Of a DNA stretch of 64,000 nt, positions 23,601 through 31,145 are shown in pieces. How positions within the stretch are numbered: the stretch's first letter is position 1; every line of letters starts with the position of its first letter. Source of the DNA: Acanthornis magna (taxonomy: Eukaryota > Chordata > Aves > Passeriformes > Acanthizidae). A program made the translations under genes and the position numbers. The stretch spans positions 1,054,001 to 1,118,000 of the forward strand of contig JAWUZG010000177.1 of the NCBI GenBank assembly GCA_036785705.1, in the 5' to 3' direction. The notes under the pieces were generated by a model, which was not told where the DNA came from, did no database searches, and was given only the letters and a program-made list of their open reading frames with translations.

Positions 23601-26600
23601 AGCCAGAACATCTTGGAAAAACACCACCTGCATGAGCCTGGCTGTCTCTGTTTATGAATTCTGCTTGTTCTGAACCACAGAGCCACTGAGAGAATTGAGA
23701 ATAACAAGTTGGGCTCACGGTGAAGTAGCTCTTGCTATGTACCTACGATTCCCAAAGTTAAACAGGGATTTATTCACCTGAACGTGTGCAAACACCCGCA
23801 GGGAGCCCTTCCTCCAACACTTCCCAAGAGGAACTGCTCAGTTGGGGCAGAAATGGAAGAGAAAAATGCATCTCACAGGTCTGTGTAAATCCCACAGGAT
23901 ACAGGACACGGGTGGGAAACACACAGCACCGGCACAGCCAGCCTGGAGCTGCATCTCCCTCTTTCCCATGGCAAGTGGATTTAGGAGGATTTTCTGCCTT
24001 CCTGAGATCAGCTGTGTCTGTTAGAGGTGAGGGAATGAGGAGTCCATCCAGAGAGAAGGCAGCTGGAAATCCAAAATTCTTTATTCCTGATTCCTGCTGC
24101 TGTGTTTGTTGGAGGTGAGGGAACGAGGAGTCCATCCAGGAACGAGGAGTCCATTCAGGAACGAGGAGTCCATCCAGGAACGAGGAGTCCATCCAGGAAC
24201 GAGGAGTCCATTCAGGAACGAGGAGTCCATCCAGAGAGAAGGCAGCAGGAAATCCAACATTCCTTATTCCCACTGCTGTGTTTGTTAGAGGAAATGAGGA
24301 GTCCATCCAGGAAGAAGGCAGCAGGAAATCCAAAATTCCTTATTCCCGCTGCTGTGTTTGTTGGAGGTGAGGGAATGAGGAGCCAATCCAGGGAGAAGGC
24401 AGCAGGAAATCCAAAATTCCTTATTCCTGCTGCTGTGTCTGTTAGGGTGAGGGAATGAGGAGTCCATCCAGAGAGAAGGCAGCAGGAAATCCAATATTCC
24501 TTATTCCTGCTGCAGGAGGGAAGCGCCAAGGGCAGGTCTGTGCTGGCAGAGTGTCCCTGCTTGTTCAGACCTGCTCAATTTCCTCCAAAAAAGCCTCAGC
24601 TCCCTGGGGTTTTCCAGATGCAAAAAAAACCAAAAAATCAGTTGTGGGTTCAAGAAGGAACTAAAACTCCTCACAGGAGCCCAAAAAATCCCTGGCAGTA
24701 AATCCCAGGTGACATCAACAGATCCTGGTAACGTGACACCAACTCCACAGGGCATCGAGGCCACAAAACTCTGTCTGAGCTCGAGAGAAACCCTCTGAGA
24801 GAGTCCCTTTTTGTTCCTCCAGAGGAGCAGAAATGCCACCGCCTCCGAGCAAATCGAGCTCTGTGTTTATCCTGTGGGAACAGGAATTCCACACCTGGGC
24901 AGGACACCAAACAAACACTCCCTGCACCTTGATCCTCCCTAAGGAGCTTACAGGGAAGGATTTCCTGGGAGGCAGGGCAGATAATGGAGAAGCTCGTGGC
25001 ACACAGAGGGATTTGAGGGAATCTTTCCCTTTTTTCCTGGTGCAGGACAGAAGGATTTGAGGGAATCTCTCCCTTTTTTTTCCTGGCGCAGGATGGAAGG
25101 ATTTGAGGGAATCTTTCCCTTTTTTCCTGGTGCAGGATGGAAGGATTTGAGGCAACCTTTCCCCTTTTTTTTGGTGCAGGATGGAAGGATTTGAGGCAAC
25201 CTTTCCCTTTTTTTTTGGTGCAGGACAGAAGGATTTGAGGGAATCTTTCCCTTTTTTTCTGGTGCAGGACAGAGGGACTTGAGGGAATCTTTCCCTTTTT
25301 TTCTGGTGCAGGACAGAAGGATTTGAGTGAATCTTTCCCTTTTTTCCTGGTGCAGGACAGAGGGACTTGAGGGAATCTTTCCCTTTTTTTCTGGTGCAGG
25401 ATGGAAGGATTTGAGGGAATCTTTCCCTTTTTTCCTGGTGCAGGACAGAGGGACTTGAGGGAATCTTTCCCTTTTTTTCTGGTGCAGGATGGAAGGATTT
25501 GAGGGAATCTTTCCCTTTTTTTCTGGTGCAGGATGGAAGGATCTGAGGGAATCTTTCCCTTTTTTTCTGGTGCAGCACAGAAGGTGAGGCCAAGAACTTC
25601 TGGGAGTGTCCTGCTCCCCAAGGACACAGCTTCCTCATGGATCACGCTGGCAGTTCAGGGCTGGGCCTGGATATAATTTTGCAGGATTCAAGCTGGGAGA
25701 TGCCCTGGAAAACAGCAATATCCAAGCTGGCTCCTCCAAATTCTCCTCTTGCACCCCGCAGGGCTCTCAGGAGCAGCAGGACCTGGTGACTGCAGGGCTG
25801 GCCCCCAACACCACCTGGAAAAGTCTTCTCCCTGCCAATTCCCACATTCTTCCCAGCTTAATTACCCTTAAAACTTCAACCCCGAGGGTGAAAAGTCCAA
25901 AAGCTCCTTACGGAGGGAGAGACTGAAGCAGAGCCAGGAACTCCAGGATTGCAAAGCTGATCTCCAACCTTGGAGAGGTTGGATCTCCAATCCCCTTGGA
26001 GATTCTCCAGAGAGGAATCCACCGAGGAGGTGTTGGATAACTTGGGATAATCCGAGGCTGGTTCTGAGCTCTGGACTTTGCCTCCTCTCGGTTCACAGAT
26101 CCCTGGACGTGCCCCCACGGTTATCAGCGGTGCTGGCACTCAGGGCTATGTGCTGGCTGATAACACAGAGATAAGGAAGGGCTTTATCTGCCCCTTCTTT
26201 GGCTCACATCCTCACAGATAGACCTAAAAACAGAGATAAGGCTGGGTCTAATAACCCAAGATCTGCTTCAGCTGTAGACAACTGATAGGAGTCCTCCCAG
26301 CCGGGAGTTTTCCTCCTCTCTCTCCCAAAATTCCACTTCACTGCATGGAGAGGGAAAAAAAACCTGATTTTTTGGGGCTGATTTACATCCCTTTCACAGC
26401 AATTCAAGCCCCTGGTTTCTTGTTCTGCCTCCACAGCCCTGCAGAAATATTTCTCTCATTTTCTCTGTCTGTCCTCAGGCATCTCCAGACTAAACACTTC
26501 TCATTCCTTTACTTTCCTTATAAATCCTAAACCATTTTTTTCCCCACCACTTTTAATACTCCTCACCAGCCTGGTCACTGCCTTTTCCTGTGATCCTGCT

Positions 26601-28104
26601 CCAGGATTTTGCTTGTTGAGGAAATATTCATCTGCAGGAGGAACTTTTCCTTCCCAGACCCAAAGAAATAATCAGTGTTACCCCAATTTTGGGACTAAAG
26701 GTGAGCAGGGCAAATAAAAGGCACAGGGATTGAGCTGTTAGGAACAGAGGAATTTCCCAAGTGCATGAGAGGAGCTGTTTAAGAGAAGGCCGTGTGTGAA
26801 AAGCAGCTTTTCCTTGATGCCTGCAACTGGACTGCAGGAATTTGCCGCTCTGGGGTTCAGACACCTCATTCAGCCTTCAAATAGTACCAAATGTTTTGGT
26901 TTACGGTTTGCTTGGAGGGGGCATGAGTGGCAAAAAGACAAATCCAAAGGTTTTTTCACTTCCAAGGGGTTCATTCCTCCTCTGTCACCGACGTTGCAAC
27001 ACGAACCAGGCAGGAAAGGCAGAGGTTGGAGCAATCCCTGAGAGGAAAGACAACTCCCCACGCCAGGTCTCTTCTTCCAGGAACTTCTTGATTCACCCAG
27101 GGATTGTGCAACTGTGGGTTAAGGCACCTGAATCCTGTTTGGAGCAAATATCCCAACTGCTGGTTTTCACATTCCCTTTTTCCTTTAACAATCTGGGCTA
27201 TTGATGGGCAGGGAGGGAGGAAGGACAGGTTTGGAAAGGCTGAAATGCACTGAGCACAGCCCTGCGCTGACTCTCTGGGATTTTAGACACAGAACAACTT
27301 CAGGCATCATTTTTTTCCAGTCAGGCCCTTTCTACTTCCCATATTTCTGACCAGCCCTTTCCCAAGCCCTGCCAGCCTTTCTCCATCAGGGTGAGGAAGG
27401 TGAGACTCCCAAAAAAATCAGCCTCCGATCGGGGAATTCAACTCCACTCCAGCGCCAAGGGGACTCGGTGACTTTGCAGCGAGTGACGATGGCCCAAGAT
27501 CGCATTTCCAGATGGAAAACATTGCCTGCCGTCCCCGGGGACAGCTCCTGCACGTCCTCCCCTTGGGATTCCGGCGGTGTCTGCTGCGGGATTTGGGATG
27601 GGATGGGATGGGATGGGATGGGATGGGATGGGATGGGATGGGATGGGATGCGCTGGGGACACGGCGATGCCACGGTCCCTGTGCCGGGATTGGGGACATC
27701 CCCCGCGACCGGGCAGGTCACCGACACGGCCCATGGCCAGGGGACAGCCCCAAAACAGCCCAAGAACCCATCGAGAGGGGACGCAAAGCCATGGTCCAGC
27801 TCTGGGCTCATCCTGGCACCTCGCTGAGGAGCCCCAGGGCCTGCGAGGGTAAAACCCCTCAGTGCCAGCCCCGGGTACCCCCACCCTAAACCCCCCCAGA
27901 CCCACCCGGCACCGCTGCTGCCTCCCCTCACAAACCCTGAGGCCGCTGGGGGAAGCCCTGACCCCGATCCCATTGGAATGGGCTCCGTGACCCTTTATCC
28001 CCCCGAACCCTCTCCGCGGCCCCGCACCTGGCCAGCAGCTCCAGGAACACCACGTTGCTGCAGCAGCCGCCGAACACCAGCCCCACCGCCACGGCCGGGT
28101 GCAT
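11414..28104 (-). CDS. SLC35B4: SLC35B4, nucleotide-sugar transporter (complete, 10 coding exons)
   Basis: Joining 28104-28028, 23291-23178, 22682-22580, 20798-20749, 18662-18581, 16485-16425, 15222-15113, 14427-14352, 13784-13709 and 11666-11414 gives an open frame of 333 residues plus TGA, with GT/AG at every junction and matching phases. The product strongly resembles vertebrate SLC35B4 (331 residues in human, as I recall): N-terminal GLVFGGCCSNVVFLELLAR, then GCGNIVTFSQFLFIAVEGF, NNYALNLNIAMPLHMIFRS, FALLMSARMGIFQEMLYKR and, near the end, SLTVTLVVTLRKFVSLIFSI. Known role of the family: antiport of UDP-xylose and UDP-N-acetylglucosamine across Golgi/ER membranes, with about ten transmembrane helices of the drug/metabolite-transporter fold. 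The start is the only ATG at the expected N-terminus, inside a CpG-rich promoter shared with a divergent candidate gene. The last ~16 residues are Arg-rich (RRRRPKEE) and diverge from the Lys-rich mammalian tail. UTRs were not delimited. Confidence 0.97.
11690..12740 (+). mobile_element. Retroviral-type LTR with internal duplication (SLC35B4 intron 9)
   Basis: Two ~290-bp copies (about 11,720-11,960 and 12,010-12,280) share gatgctgagaatatggaaac, gcttgcagacag and cagagggtccaaa. The second runs on into a segment with ttgttctagattggttagtg, a TTCTA microsatellite and an AATAAA signal near 12,660, followed by an R/U5-like tail. No internal retroviral ORF remains. Ends and target-site duplication are not resolved. 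Confidence 0.55.
12423..12575. repeat. TTCTA/ATTCC pentanucleotide repeat
   Basis: Pure (TTCTA)n for about 60 bp, then ATTCC and mixed variants. Embedded in the LTR-like segment of SLC35B4 intron 9. Confidence 0.95.
12800..13480. repeat. ~110-160-bp tandem repeat (SLC35B4 intron 9)
   Basis: About six copies with the blocks gacaaactcaggacatccca, aatcccagattccccactgg and gaattggcaaaggtggacaa. Some copies lack the central block, giving two unit lengths. Confidence 0.92.
13485..13545 (-). mobile_element. Short CR1 LINE 3' fragment
   Basis: Contains aaccaggttggaaaagacct and gagatcatcgagtccaacct, the classic CR1 tail in reverse orientation. Confidence 0.75.
13664..13707. repeat. 7-bp ATCCTTT repeat touching the exon 9 donor
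   Basis: Six copies of aaggata/ataaagg (ATCCTTT on the transcribed strand). The repeat overlaps the splice donor of SLC35B4 exon 9, so the first intron bases GTATCC are effectively its first unit. Confidence 0.95.
13709..13784 (-). CDS. SLC35B4: SLC35B4 coding exon 9
   Basis: Residues 225-249 plus two bases: ELFQVPVIGLTLPIMWFYLF then MNVIT. The donor is GTATCC, a weak match to consensus, because a 7-bp ATCCTTT repeat begins at the splice site itself. Confidence 0.94.
13795..13905. repeat. gaggaaaaa(c/t) short tandem repeat
   Basis: About ten degenerate 9-11-bp purine-rich units just upstream (transcription sense) of exon 9. On the coding strand this is a pyrimidine-rich tract preceding the acceptor. 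Confidence 0.85.
14150..14240 (-). mobile_element. CR1 LINE fragment (SLC35B4 intron 8)
   Basis: atcatggaatggttcctcag, gccacccctgccatggcagg and tcccaggctgctccaagcc, in reverse CR1 orientation. Confidence 0.75.
14352..14427 (-). CDS. SLC35B4: SLC35B4 coding exon 8
   Basis: Residues 200-224 plus one base: HALPLPGFLLLAPNIYHHAV then LFNQS. Acceptor CCCCAG, donor GTGAGT. Confidence 0.95.
14465..14850 (+). mobile_element. Solo LTR, copy A (SLC35B4 intron 7)
   Basis: About 390 bp that is the reverse complement of a copy at 59,430-59,890: shared blocks include ggcctttcataaattaatct, gtgacctctcgagtgggctc, tgtccattttgggtgtg and caacagtgaattgggggag. A degraded TATA box lies in acttctaaaatg (ttataaaatg in the other copy). 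No internal retroviral genes. Inserted antisense to SLC35B4. Confidence 0.7.
14835..14955. repeat. AT-rich low-complexity tract
   Basis: Almost pure A/T built from aataaattaataaattt-like units directly after the LTR; SLC35B4 intron 7. Confidence 0.9.
15113..15222 (-). CDS. SLC35B4: SLC35B4 coding exon 7
   Basis: Residues 163-199, beginning GIAALTFALLMSARMGIF and ending FGKHSKEALFYN. Acceptor TTGCAG, donor GTGAGT. One of the best conserved segments of the family. Confidence 0.97.
15231..15935. repeat. ~363-bp tandem duplication (SLC35B4 intron 6)
   Basis: The block starting cacagccctgcactgcagct at 15,235 recurs at 15,598, including gataacgatcctggg and cagggatgcagtttgtgcca. The copies are nearly identical, so the duplication is recent. 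Confidence 0.95.
15905..16330. repeat. ~38-45-bp minisatellite (SLC35B4 intron 6)
   Basis: About ten copies of gggatgaggcacagcctctc, catggaatcctgggctggag and aacaca/aactca. It begins inside the end of the upstream duplication and stops about 95 bp from exon 6. Confidence 0.95.
16425..16485 (-). CDS. SLC35B4: SLC35B4 coding exon 6
   Basis: Residues 143-162 plus one base: a hydrophilic loop (ASDSSLKEEDGPQ) leading into VFLWWLLG. The loop is the least conserved part of the protein apart from the tail. Donor GTACGT. Confidence 0.94.
16885..17800. repeat. ~45-bp minisatellite (SLC35B4 intron 5)
   Basis: About twenty copies of aaaatgggattattcacctt, tgccaccactgtcagtgg and an optional ttcacag. Unit length alternates between ~36 and ~48 bp depending on the optional block. 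Confidence 0.95.
18265..18395. repeat. aaaaagaggttcattcctct duplication
   Basis: Two copies of aaaaagaggttcattcctct followed by tttattctgctttt, separated by further tttattctg units. SLC35B4 intron 5, next to exon 5. Confidence 0.85.
18581..18662 (-). CDS. SLC35B4: SLC35B4 coding exon 5
   Basis: Residues 115-142: YSVSKYTSIALVSLGIFTCT followed by FMSAKQV. Acceptor CTGCAG, donor GTAAGG. Ends in phase 0. Confidence 0.96.
18800..19070 (+). mobile_element. LTR-like element (SLC35B4 intron 4)
   Basis: Plus-strand order of a CCAAT-type motif (gaccaat, twice), TATA-like atatataaag and poly(A) signal aataaag about 15 bp further on is that of a retroviral LTR U3-R region. Boundaries uncertain; no internal genes. 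Confidence 0.5.
19200..20452. repeat. 11-bp minisatellite gttatccacrt, ~1.25 kb (SLC35B4 intron 4)
   Basis: More than 100 degenerate copies of an 11-bp unit (gtgttatccac / atgttatcaat). All three plus frames are largely open. Around eleven units contain the palindrome CACGTG. Confidence 0.96.
20749..20798 (-). CDS. SLC35B4: SLC35B4 coding exon 4
   Basis: Short exon, 16 codons plus AG: GSLIASMALGIVILKK. Acceptor preceded by a strong poly-T tract; donor GTAAAG. Phase 0 in, phase 2 out. Confidence 0.95.
21035..21140 (+). mobile_element. CR1 LINE 3'-end fragment (SLC35B4 intron 3)
   Basis: Sense-oriented tail: gaggatgtggcacttgggga, tggttggactccgtgaactt and cttttccaacctaaaggatt. Confidence 0.8.
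21545..21705. repeat. T/G-rich low-complexity tract
   Basis: Runs of T with ggttggttgg and gtttgg, similar in kind to 7,765-8,135. SLC35B4 intron 3. Confidence 0.93.
21728..21794. repeat. 7-bp aaatccc microsatellite
   Basis: Nine copies of caaatcc(c), nearly perfect. Confidence 0.95.
22015..22575. repeat. Purine-rich GAGGAN array abutting SLC35B4 exon 3
   Basis: Plus strand is almost entirely A and G with occasional C or T: gaggaggag, then gagggtgag (9 bp, about nine perfect copies near 22,275-22,352) and a duplicated ~200-bp block (gaggctgagaaggactagga at 22,192 and 22,401). On the SLC35B4 sense strand it is a polypyrimidine array starting ~5 bp after the exon 3 donor. Confidence 0.96.
22580..22682 (-). 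CDS. SLC35B4: SLC35B4 coding exon 3
   Basis: Residues 64-98, ending exactly after Ser98 (TCG). Encodes MFFTVSVVNNYALNLNIAMP, a core substrate-translocation helix region of the family. The donor GTGAGC is followed within a few bases by a long CCTCCT-type array filling intron 3. Confidence 0.96.
23178..23291 (-). CDS. SLC35B4: SLC35B4 coding exon 2
   Basis: Acceptor CTGCAG, donor GTATTG. Completes Arg26 and runs to two bases of Arg64. Contains the highly conserved GCGNIVTFSQFLFIAVEGF segment (helix 2) and the FGRKRPAIPI loop. Confidence 0.96.
23400..23765 (-). mobile_element. LTR-like element (SLC35B4 intron 1)
   Basis: On the minus strand: TATA-like gtataaaaagg, poly(A)-type aaataaagag twice, then a pyrimidine-rich tail ending near tcgacagcaac. 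This arrangement fits a solo LTR in the same orientation as SLC35B4. Boundaries are approximate. Confidence 0.5.
24030..24515. repeat. Compound minisatellite, 21-bp and ~75-bp units (SLC35B4 intron 1)
   Basis: The larger unit is gaatgaggagtccatccaga, gagaaggcagcaggaaatcc, aaaattccttattcctgctg and ctgtgtttgttggaggtgag (about six copies); the sub-block gaacgaggagtccatccag is separately amplified about six times at 24,120-24,230. Confidence 0.94.
24995..25585. repeat. ~48-bp minisatellite (SLC35B4 intron 1)
   Basis: About twelve copies of aaggatttgagggaatcttt, ccctttttttctggtgcagg and acag/atgg. Minus frames are open for about 300 codons (repeating KKGKDSLKS) because stops are absent from the unit. 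Confidence 0.95.
25590..27590. other. SLC35B4 intron 1 proximal part, no other gene seen
   Basis: Mostly unique sequence with short open frames only. No paired splice sites or recognisable protein on either strand. Confidence 0.5.
27593..27651. repeat. (GGGAT)n microsatellite near the promoter
   Basis: About eleven perfect copies of gggat in intron 1, about 0.45 kb downstream of SLC35B4 exon 1. Runs of GGG at 5-bp spacing could form G-quadruplexes on the plus strand. Confidence 0.95.
28028..28104 (-). CDS. SLC35B4: SLC35B4 coding exon 1
   Basis: Start codon at 28104-28102; residues 1-25 plus two bases of Arg26. Encodes the first transmembrane helix (VAVGLVFGGCCSNVVFLELL). Donor GTGCGG follows directly. 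Confidence 0.96.
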
Positions 28105-28251
28105 GGTGTCGCTCCGGGCAGCGAGGCGGCGTCCCGGGCCGCCCCCGCATCCCGATCCCGGGATCCTGCCCCGCTCCCGGCCCCGGCCCCGCCGCCTCCG
28201 CTTCCTCCGGCCGCCGGTAGTTCGCTCCCCGCCCGCCGCGCCGCCGCCGGG

Positions 28252-28271
28252 ACTACAACTCCCGGCAAGCC
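28252..28271 (+). promoter_or_regulatory. ZNF143/SBS-type motif
   Basis: actacaactcccggcaagcc closely matches the ACTACAATTCCCAGCATGC consensus bound by ZNF143 and found in many bidirectional vertebrate promoters. Binding itself is inferred. Confidence 0.65.
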
Positions 28272-28314
28272 CCGCGCCGCCCCAGCGAGGCTGCCGGTTG
28301 TGGCCCCGCCGCGG

Positions 28315-28334
28315 GGCACGATGGGAGTTGTAGT
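28315..28334 (-). promoter_or_regulatory. Second ZNF143/SBS-type motif, inverted
   Basis: Plus strand ggcacgatgggagttgtagt reads ACTACAACTCCCATCGTGCC on minus, again close to consensus. With the copy at 28,252 it forms an inverted pair ~45 bp apart between the divergent genes. Confidence 0.65.
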
Positions 28335-28349
28335 TGGGAGAGAAAAGCG

Positions 28350-28361
28350 GTAATGGCGGCG
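28350..28361 (+). promoter_or_regulatory. YY1-like motif overlapping the divergent start codon
   Basis: gtaatggcggcg resembles AANATGGCGGC, the YY1 site often placed at the initiator ATG of housekeeping genes. Confidence 0.4.
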
Positions 28362-30127
28362 CTGAGGTGGCGTCGGGAGGAGGTGCGGCTCCGGCGCTGT
28401 TTGTGGTGAGGAGCAGCCCGTGATTGACTTTTTGGGGTTATTTAGTGACCCCAAAACGCCAGTTAGAGGTAGTCCCTAATGATTCCGTGCCAAGTAATTC
28501 TTTCGCTGTTCAACATAATAATAATTCTGATTACTGAAAGGCTGTGAGACCTGGGGGGGCTCACCTGGAGAAGGGAAGGACACAGAAGCCACAAGGATCA
28601 AAAAGCAGGATTTTCATCCCGCAGGTATTTCCTTTTCAATCCATTTTTGGTCTGAATCAAACCCTAATCTCTTTTTATTCTCTGAATACCGCAGGTGTGA
28701 AATCCCACGAGCAAATTCCATCGAGCTACGGTCAGTCCAAGAACGAAGCACTTCTTTTTTATGACTTCCAGCTCCTCAGGGAATGGGAACGAAGCCTCGG
28801 CAGCTCCTCCGCAGCGAAAAGCTGCCAAAACCAGGGTGAAACTGCCAGGATTGCCCTTTTTTTTTGGCTCACTGTGAGAGTTTTTGGAGTCTTTGTCTCC
28901 AAACTGGAGATTCCAAGGTTTCCTATCCTTACCTGGGGGCTGGAAATGGAAATTGATTGGAGTTTGTGTCCTCAGGACTCGAAAACCTGGAAACTGAAGC
29001 AGTGACAAGCAGAAATTTTGGACACCTCGTGGGTTTTGCCTGCAGTCTGTTGATAAAATCATCACAAACCCAAAGGTTTTGGGGCCTCCTGGGTGACATT
29101 TCCAGGTATTTTGGCTTGGGTGTCCTGCCAGAAAATAAATTTTTGGGACACCCTGGCAACCCAAAGGTTTTACTGAGCTCTTGCTGTGCTTTTAACCGAA
29201 GTTCATTGTTTCCCCACCTCAAAAAAAAAATTTTTTAGTGTTTTGTGACCTCTCTCTAACCAGAAACCCTCCTCGGTGTTCCCACCAACCCCTTGGGGAT
29301 GGTTCCTATTTAATTCTATTTAATTCAAAATTAAATGGCTCATTGAGGGCAAACAAAGCTGATTTCTGAGGCTTCAGAAAGCATTTTAACATTTTAATTT
29401 TTAACATTTTAATTTTTAACATTTCCAGGCTTTCCTGCTTCCACCTCCTCGGCCTCTGCGCAGGTCAGGATGATGGATTTTTTTTTTTTTCCTGTTCACT
29501 AATCAGCTTTTGATGCTTTTGGCCTTTCAGTTTTGCTTTCTTGGAGCTTCACGGGGAGGATTTTGGGAGAGGAACGGAGGTGGTTTTGCTGCCACAATAA
29601 TTCAGCACCTCAGCTCTGGGCTGGGTTAAAACCACACCACAAATTGGTTCTTTTGAAGTGCTCCGATGTGATGATAAATAACCCCAAAATGTCAGCTCAG
29701 GAAGCTTTTGGAGCCACTTTTTCCTGCCCCAATATTCAGTCAGGCTGTGATTCTGCAAAGGATTTTTGGATTTTTAACTTTTCCTGAGATTACAAACCCA
29801 GCGATGAGGGAAACCAGGCAGAGCTGCTTCATCCTGCCTGGAAAATTCCCATTTTACCTCCAGGAAATCATTTTTTTAAAGCCTGTTAAGCTTTAGAAAA
29901 ATGTGAGAAAAACAAGAAAAAAAGAAGAAAAATGTGAGAAAACACCAGGAAATTGGACACGACACGGAGATTGGTGGGTTCTCCATCCTGGAGGTGTTTA
30001 GGGGCACCTGGAATGGCCTGGACTTTCCTGTTTTTTCCTTTTTTTTTTTCTCTCTTTGTGGTTTCAGGAGCTGAGTGAAGATGAATTTGGAGATACCTCT
30101 GATGATTTCTGCTTTGGAGCACCTTGA
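28353..30127 (+). CDS. Candidate small divergent gene, six exons, 98 residues, function unknown
   Basis: Joining 28353-28405, 28695-28730, 28772-28835, 29429-29463, 29531-29579 and 30068-30127 gives an uninterrupted frame from ATG to TGA with AG/GT at all ten internal boundaries and compatible phases (2, 2, 0, 2, 0). The product starts MAALRWRREEVRLRRCLW, has a low-complexity middle (SSGNGNEASAAPPQRK) and an acidic end (ELSEDEFGDTSDDFCFGAP). An AATAAA signal lies at 30,567-30,572, giving a ~440-bp 3' UTR. I do not recognise the protein. The first exon sits in the CpG promoter shared with SLC35B4 and the last exon looks the most gene-like. Because the exons are tiny (35-64 bp), chance agreement is possible; an alternative internal exon around 28,979-29,104 (frame ...LENLETEAVTSRNFG) would be out of phase with this chain. 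Confidence 0.38.
30068..30127 (+). CDS. Terminal exon of the candidate divergent gene
   Basis: Acceptor tttcag after a long T tract, then 19 codons and TGA encoding ELSEDEFGDTSDDFCFGAP. Acidic C-terminal tail; the strongest single coding candidate between SLC35B4 and the vWA/FN3 gene. Confidence 0.45.
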   Translation, partial: ELSEDEFGDTSDDFCFGAP

Positions 30128-30566
30128 GGCTGATCCCAGGTTTTAATGGGGTTTAATAACTCATTAAATAATTTTTAAAAAAGACACTCAAACATCTCTA
30201 AATTATTTCCTCAAAACCCAACGAGGTGAGATCCCTCCCGTGGCTCCTCTCCTTCCCATCTGTGTCTGAATCCCAGAGAAAAATGAAGAATTTTTCCTGG
30301 ACCTTTTCTCCCTCCCAGGAAAATTCCCTGCAGGGTCGGGAAGAGATTTGGAACCAGCTGGAAAATGAAACTCAGAACTTGAGGATTTATTGAGGATTTA
30401 TTGATTTATTTCCTGATTTTCATCCCAGGTTGTTCCCAGGAAGCGAAGGGAGGGCAAAAAAAAAGGGATTTTGTATCTGGAGGAATCTTTTCCTCCTCTC
30501 TTGGGAAGCTTTCTGTGCTTTTTGGCTTTAAATTCCCTCTTCTTCTGTCACTCAAAAAATATCAAA

Positions 30567-30572
30567 AATAAA
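30567..30572 (+). terminator. Possible poly(A) signal of the divergent gene
   Basis: First canonical AATAAA downstream of the TGA at 30,127 (with a weaker attaaa-type site near 30,162). Confidence 0.4.
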
Positions 30573-30849
30573 CCACTGAGGTATTTTTAGGTGCTTTTCG
30601 AAGGGCTGAGCCTCTCTCCGCTCCTCAAATCGCCGCGTTCTTGGGATTATTTATTCCATCAAAAACTTCCAGCTCCCCCAGCTCGTCCTCCTCGGCAGAG
30701 ATATTCCCAGAAATTCCAATTATTTGCTAAAATGCATCACATTTTTGGAGCTTTTCTCAGCTCGGCGTTCCAGCGTTGATCTGTATTTCTCTGGAAATTT
30801 CTTCATCAATTTTCAAACTTCCCCTCATTTTTTGCTCTTTTTGTTTTCC

Positions 30850-31145
30850 TCTGCTGAGTTTGGGATTTTTTGTTTTTTTGGCTTTTTGGGTTTTTTTGGT
30901 TGTTGTTTGTTTTTGTTTTTCTTTTTGGTTTTTTTGGGTTTTTTGGGGTTTTTTTGGTTGGTTGGTTGGGGTTTTTCTGTTTTGTTTTTTGTTTTGTTTT
31001 GGGGTTTCTTTGCTTTTTTGATTTGTTTTTTGGTTTTTGGTTTTTTCATTTTTGCTTTATTGTTTTTTATTTGGTTTTTGATTTTTGATTTTTGTTTTTT
31101 GTTTGGATTTTTGGGTTTGGGGTCTTTTTCCTTTTTTTTTTTTAA
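30850..31145. repeat. T-rich low-complexity tract (ttttttggttt)
   Basis: Long T/G-rich run like those at 7,765 and 21,545, ending in poly-T at about 31,140. The plus-strand Phe/Leu-rich and minus-strand Lys/Asn-rich open frames are compositional. Confidence 0.92.

Larger units (their letters stand above)
27850..28410. promoter_or_regulatory. CpG-rich bidirectional promoter region
   Basis: Very GC- and CpG-rich stretch spanning SLC35B4 exon 1 (minus) and the first ATG of a divergent candidate gene (plus, 28,353); the two ATGs are ~250 bp apart. No TATA box is visible, as expected for CpG-island promoters. Transcription starts cannot be read from sequence. Confidence 0.75.

Noticed and set aside
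24671..25645. Two ~310-320-codon Lys-rich minus frames
   Set aside because: By-product of the 48-bp array in SLC35B4 intron 1.
28979..29104. Frame LENLETEAVTSRNFGHLVG as an exon of the divergent gene
   Set aside because: Its phase does not fit the upstream exon ending at 28,835 (phase 0 gives a stop after ten codons). It could be an alternative exon but is not supported here.
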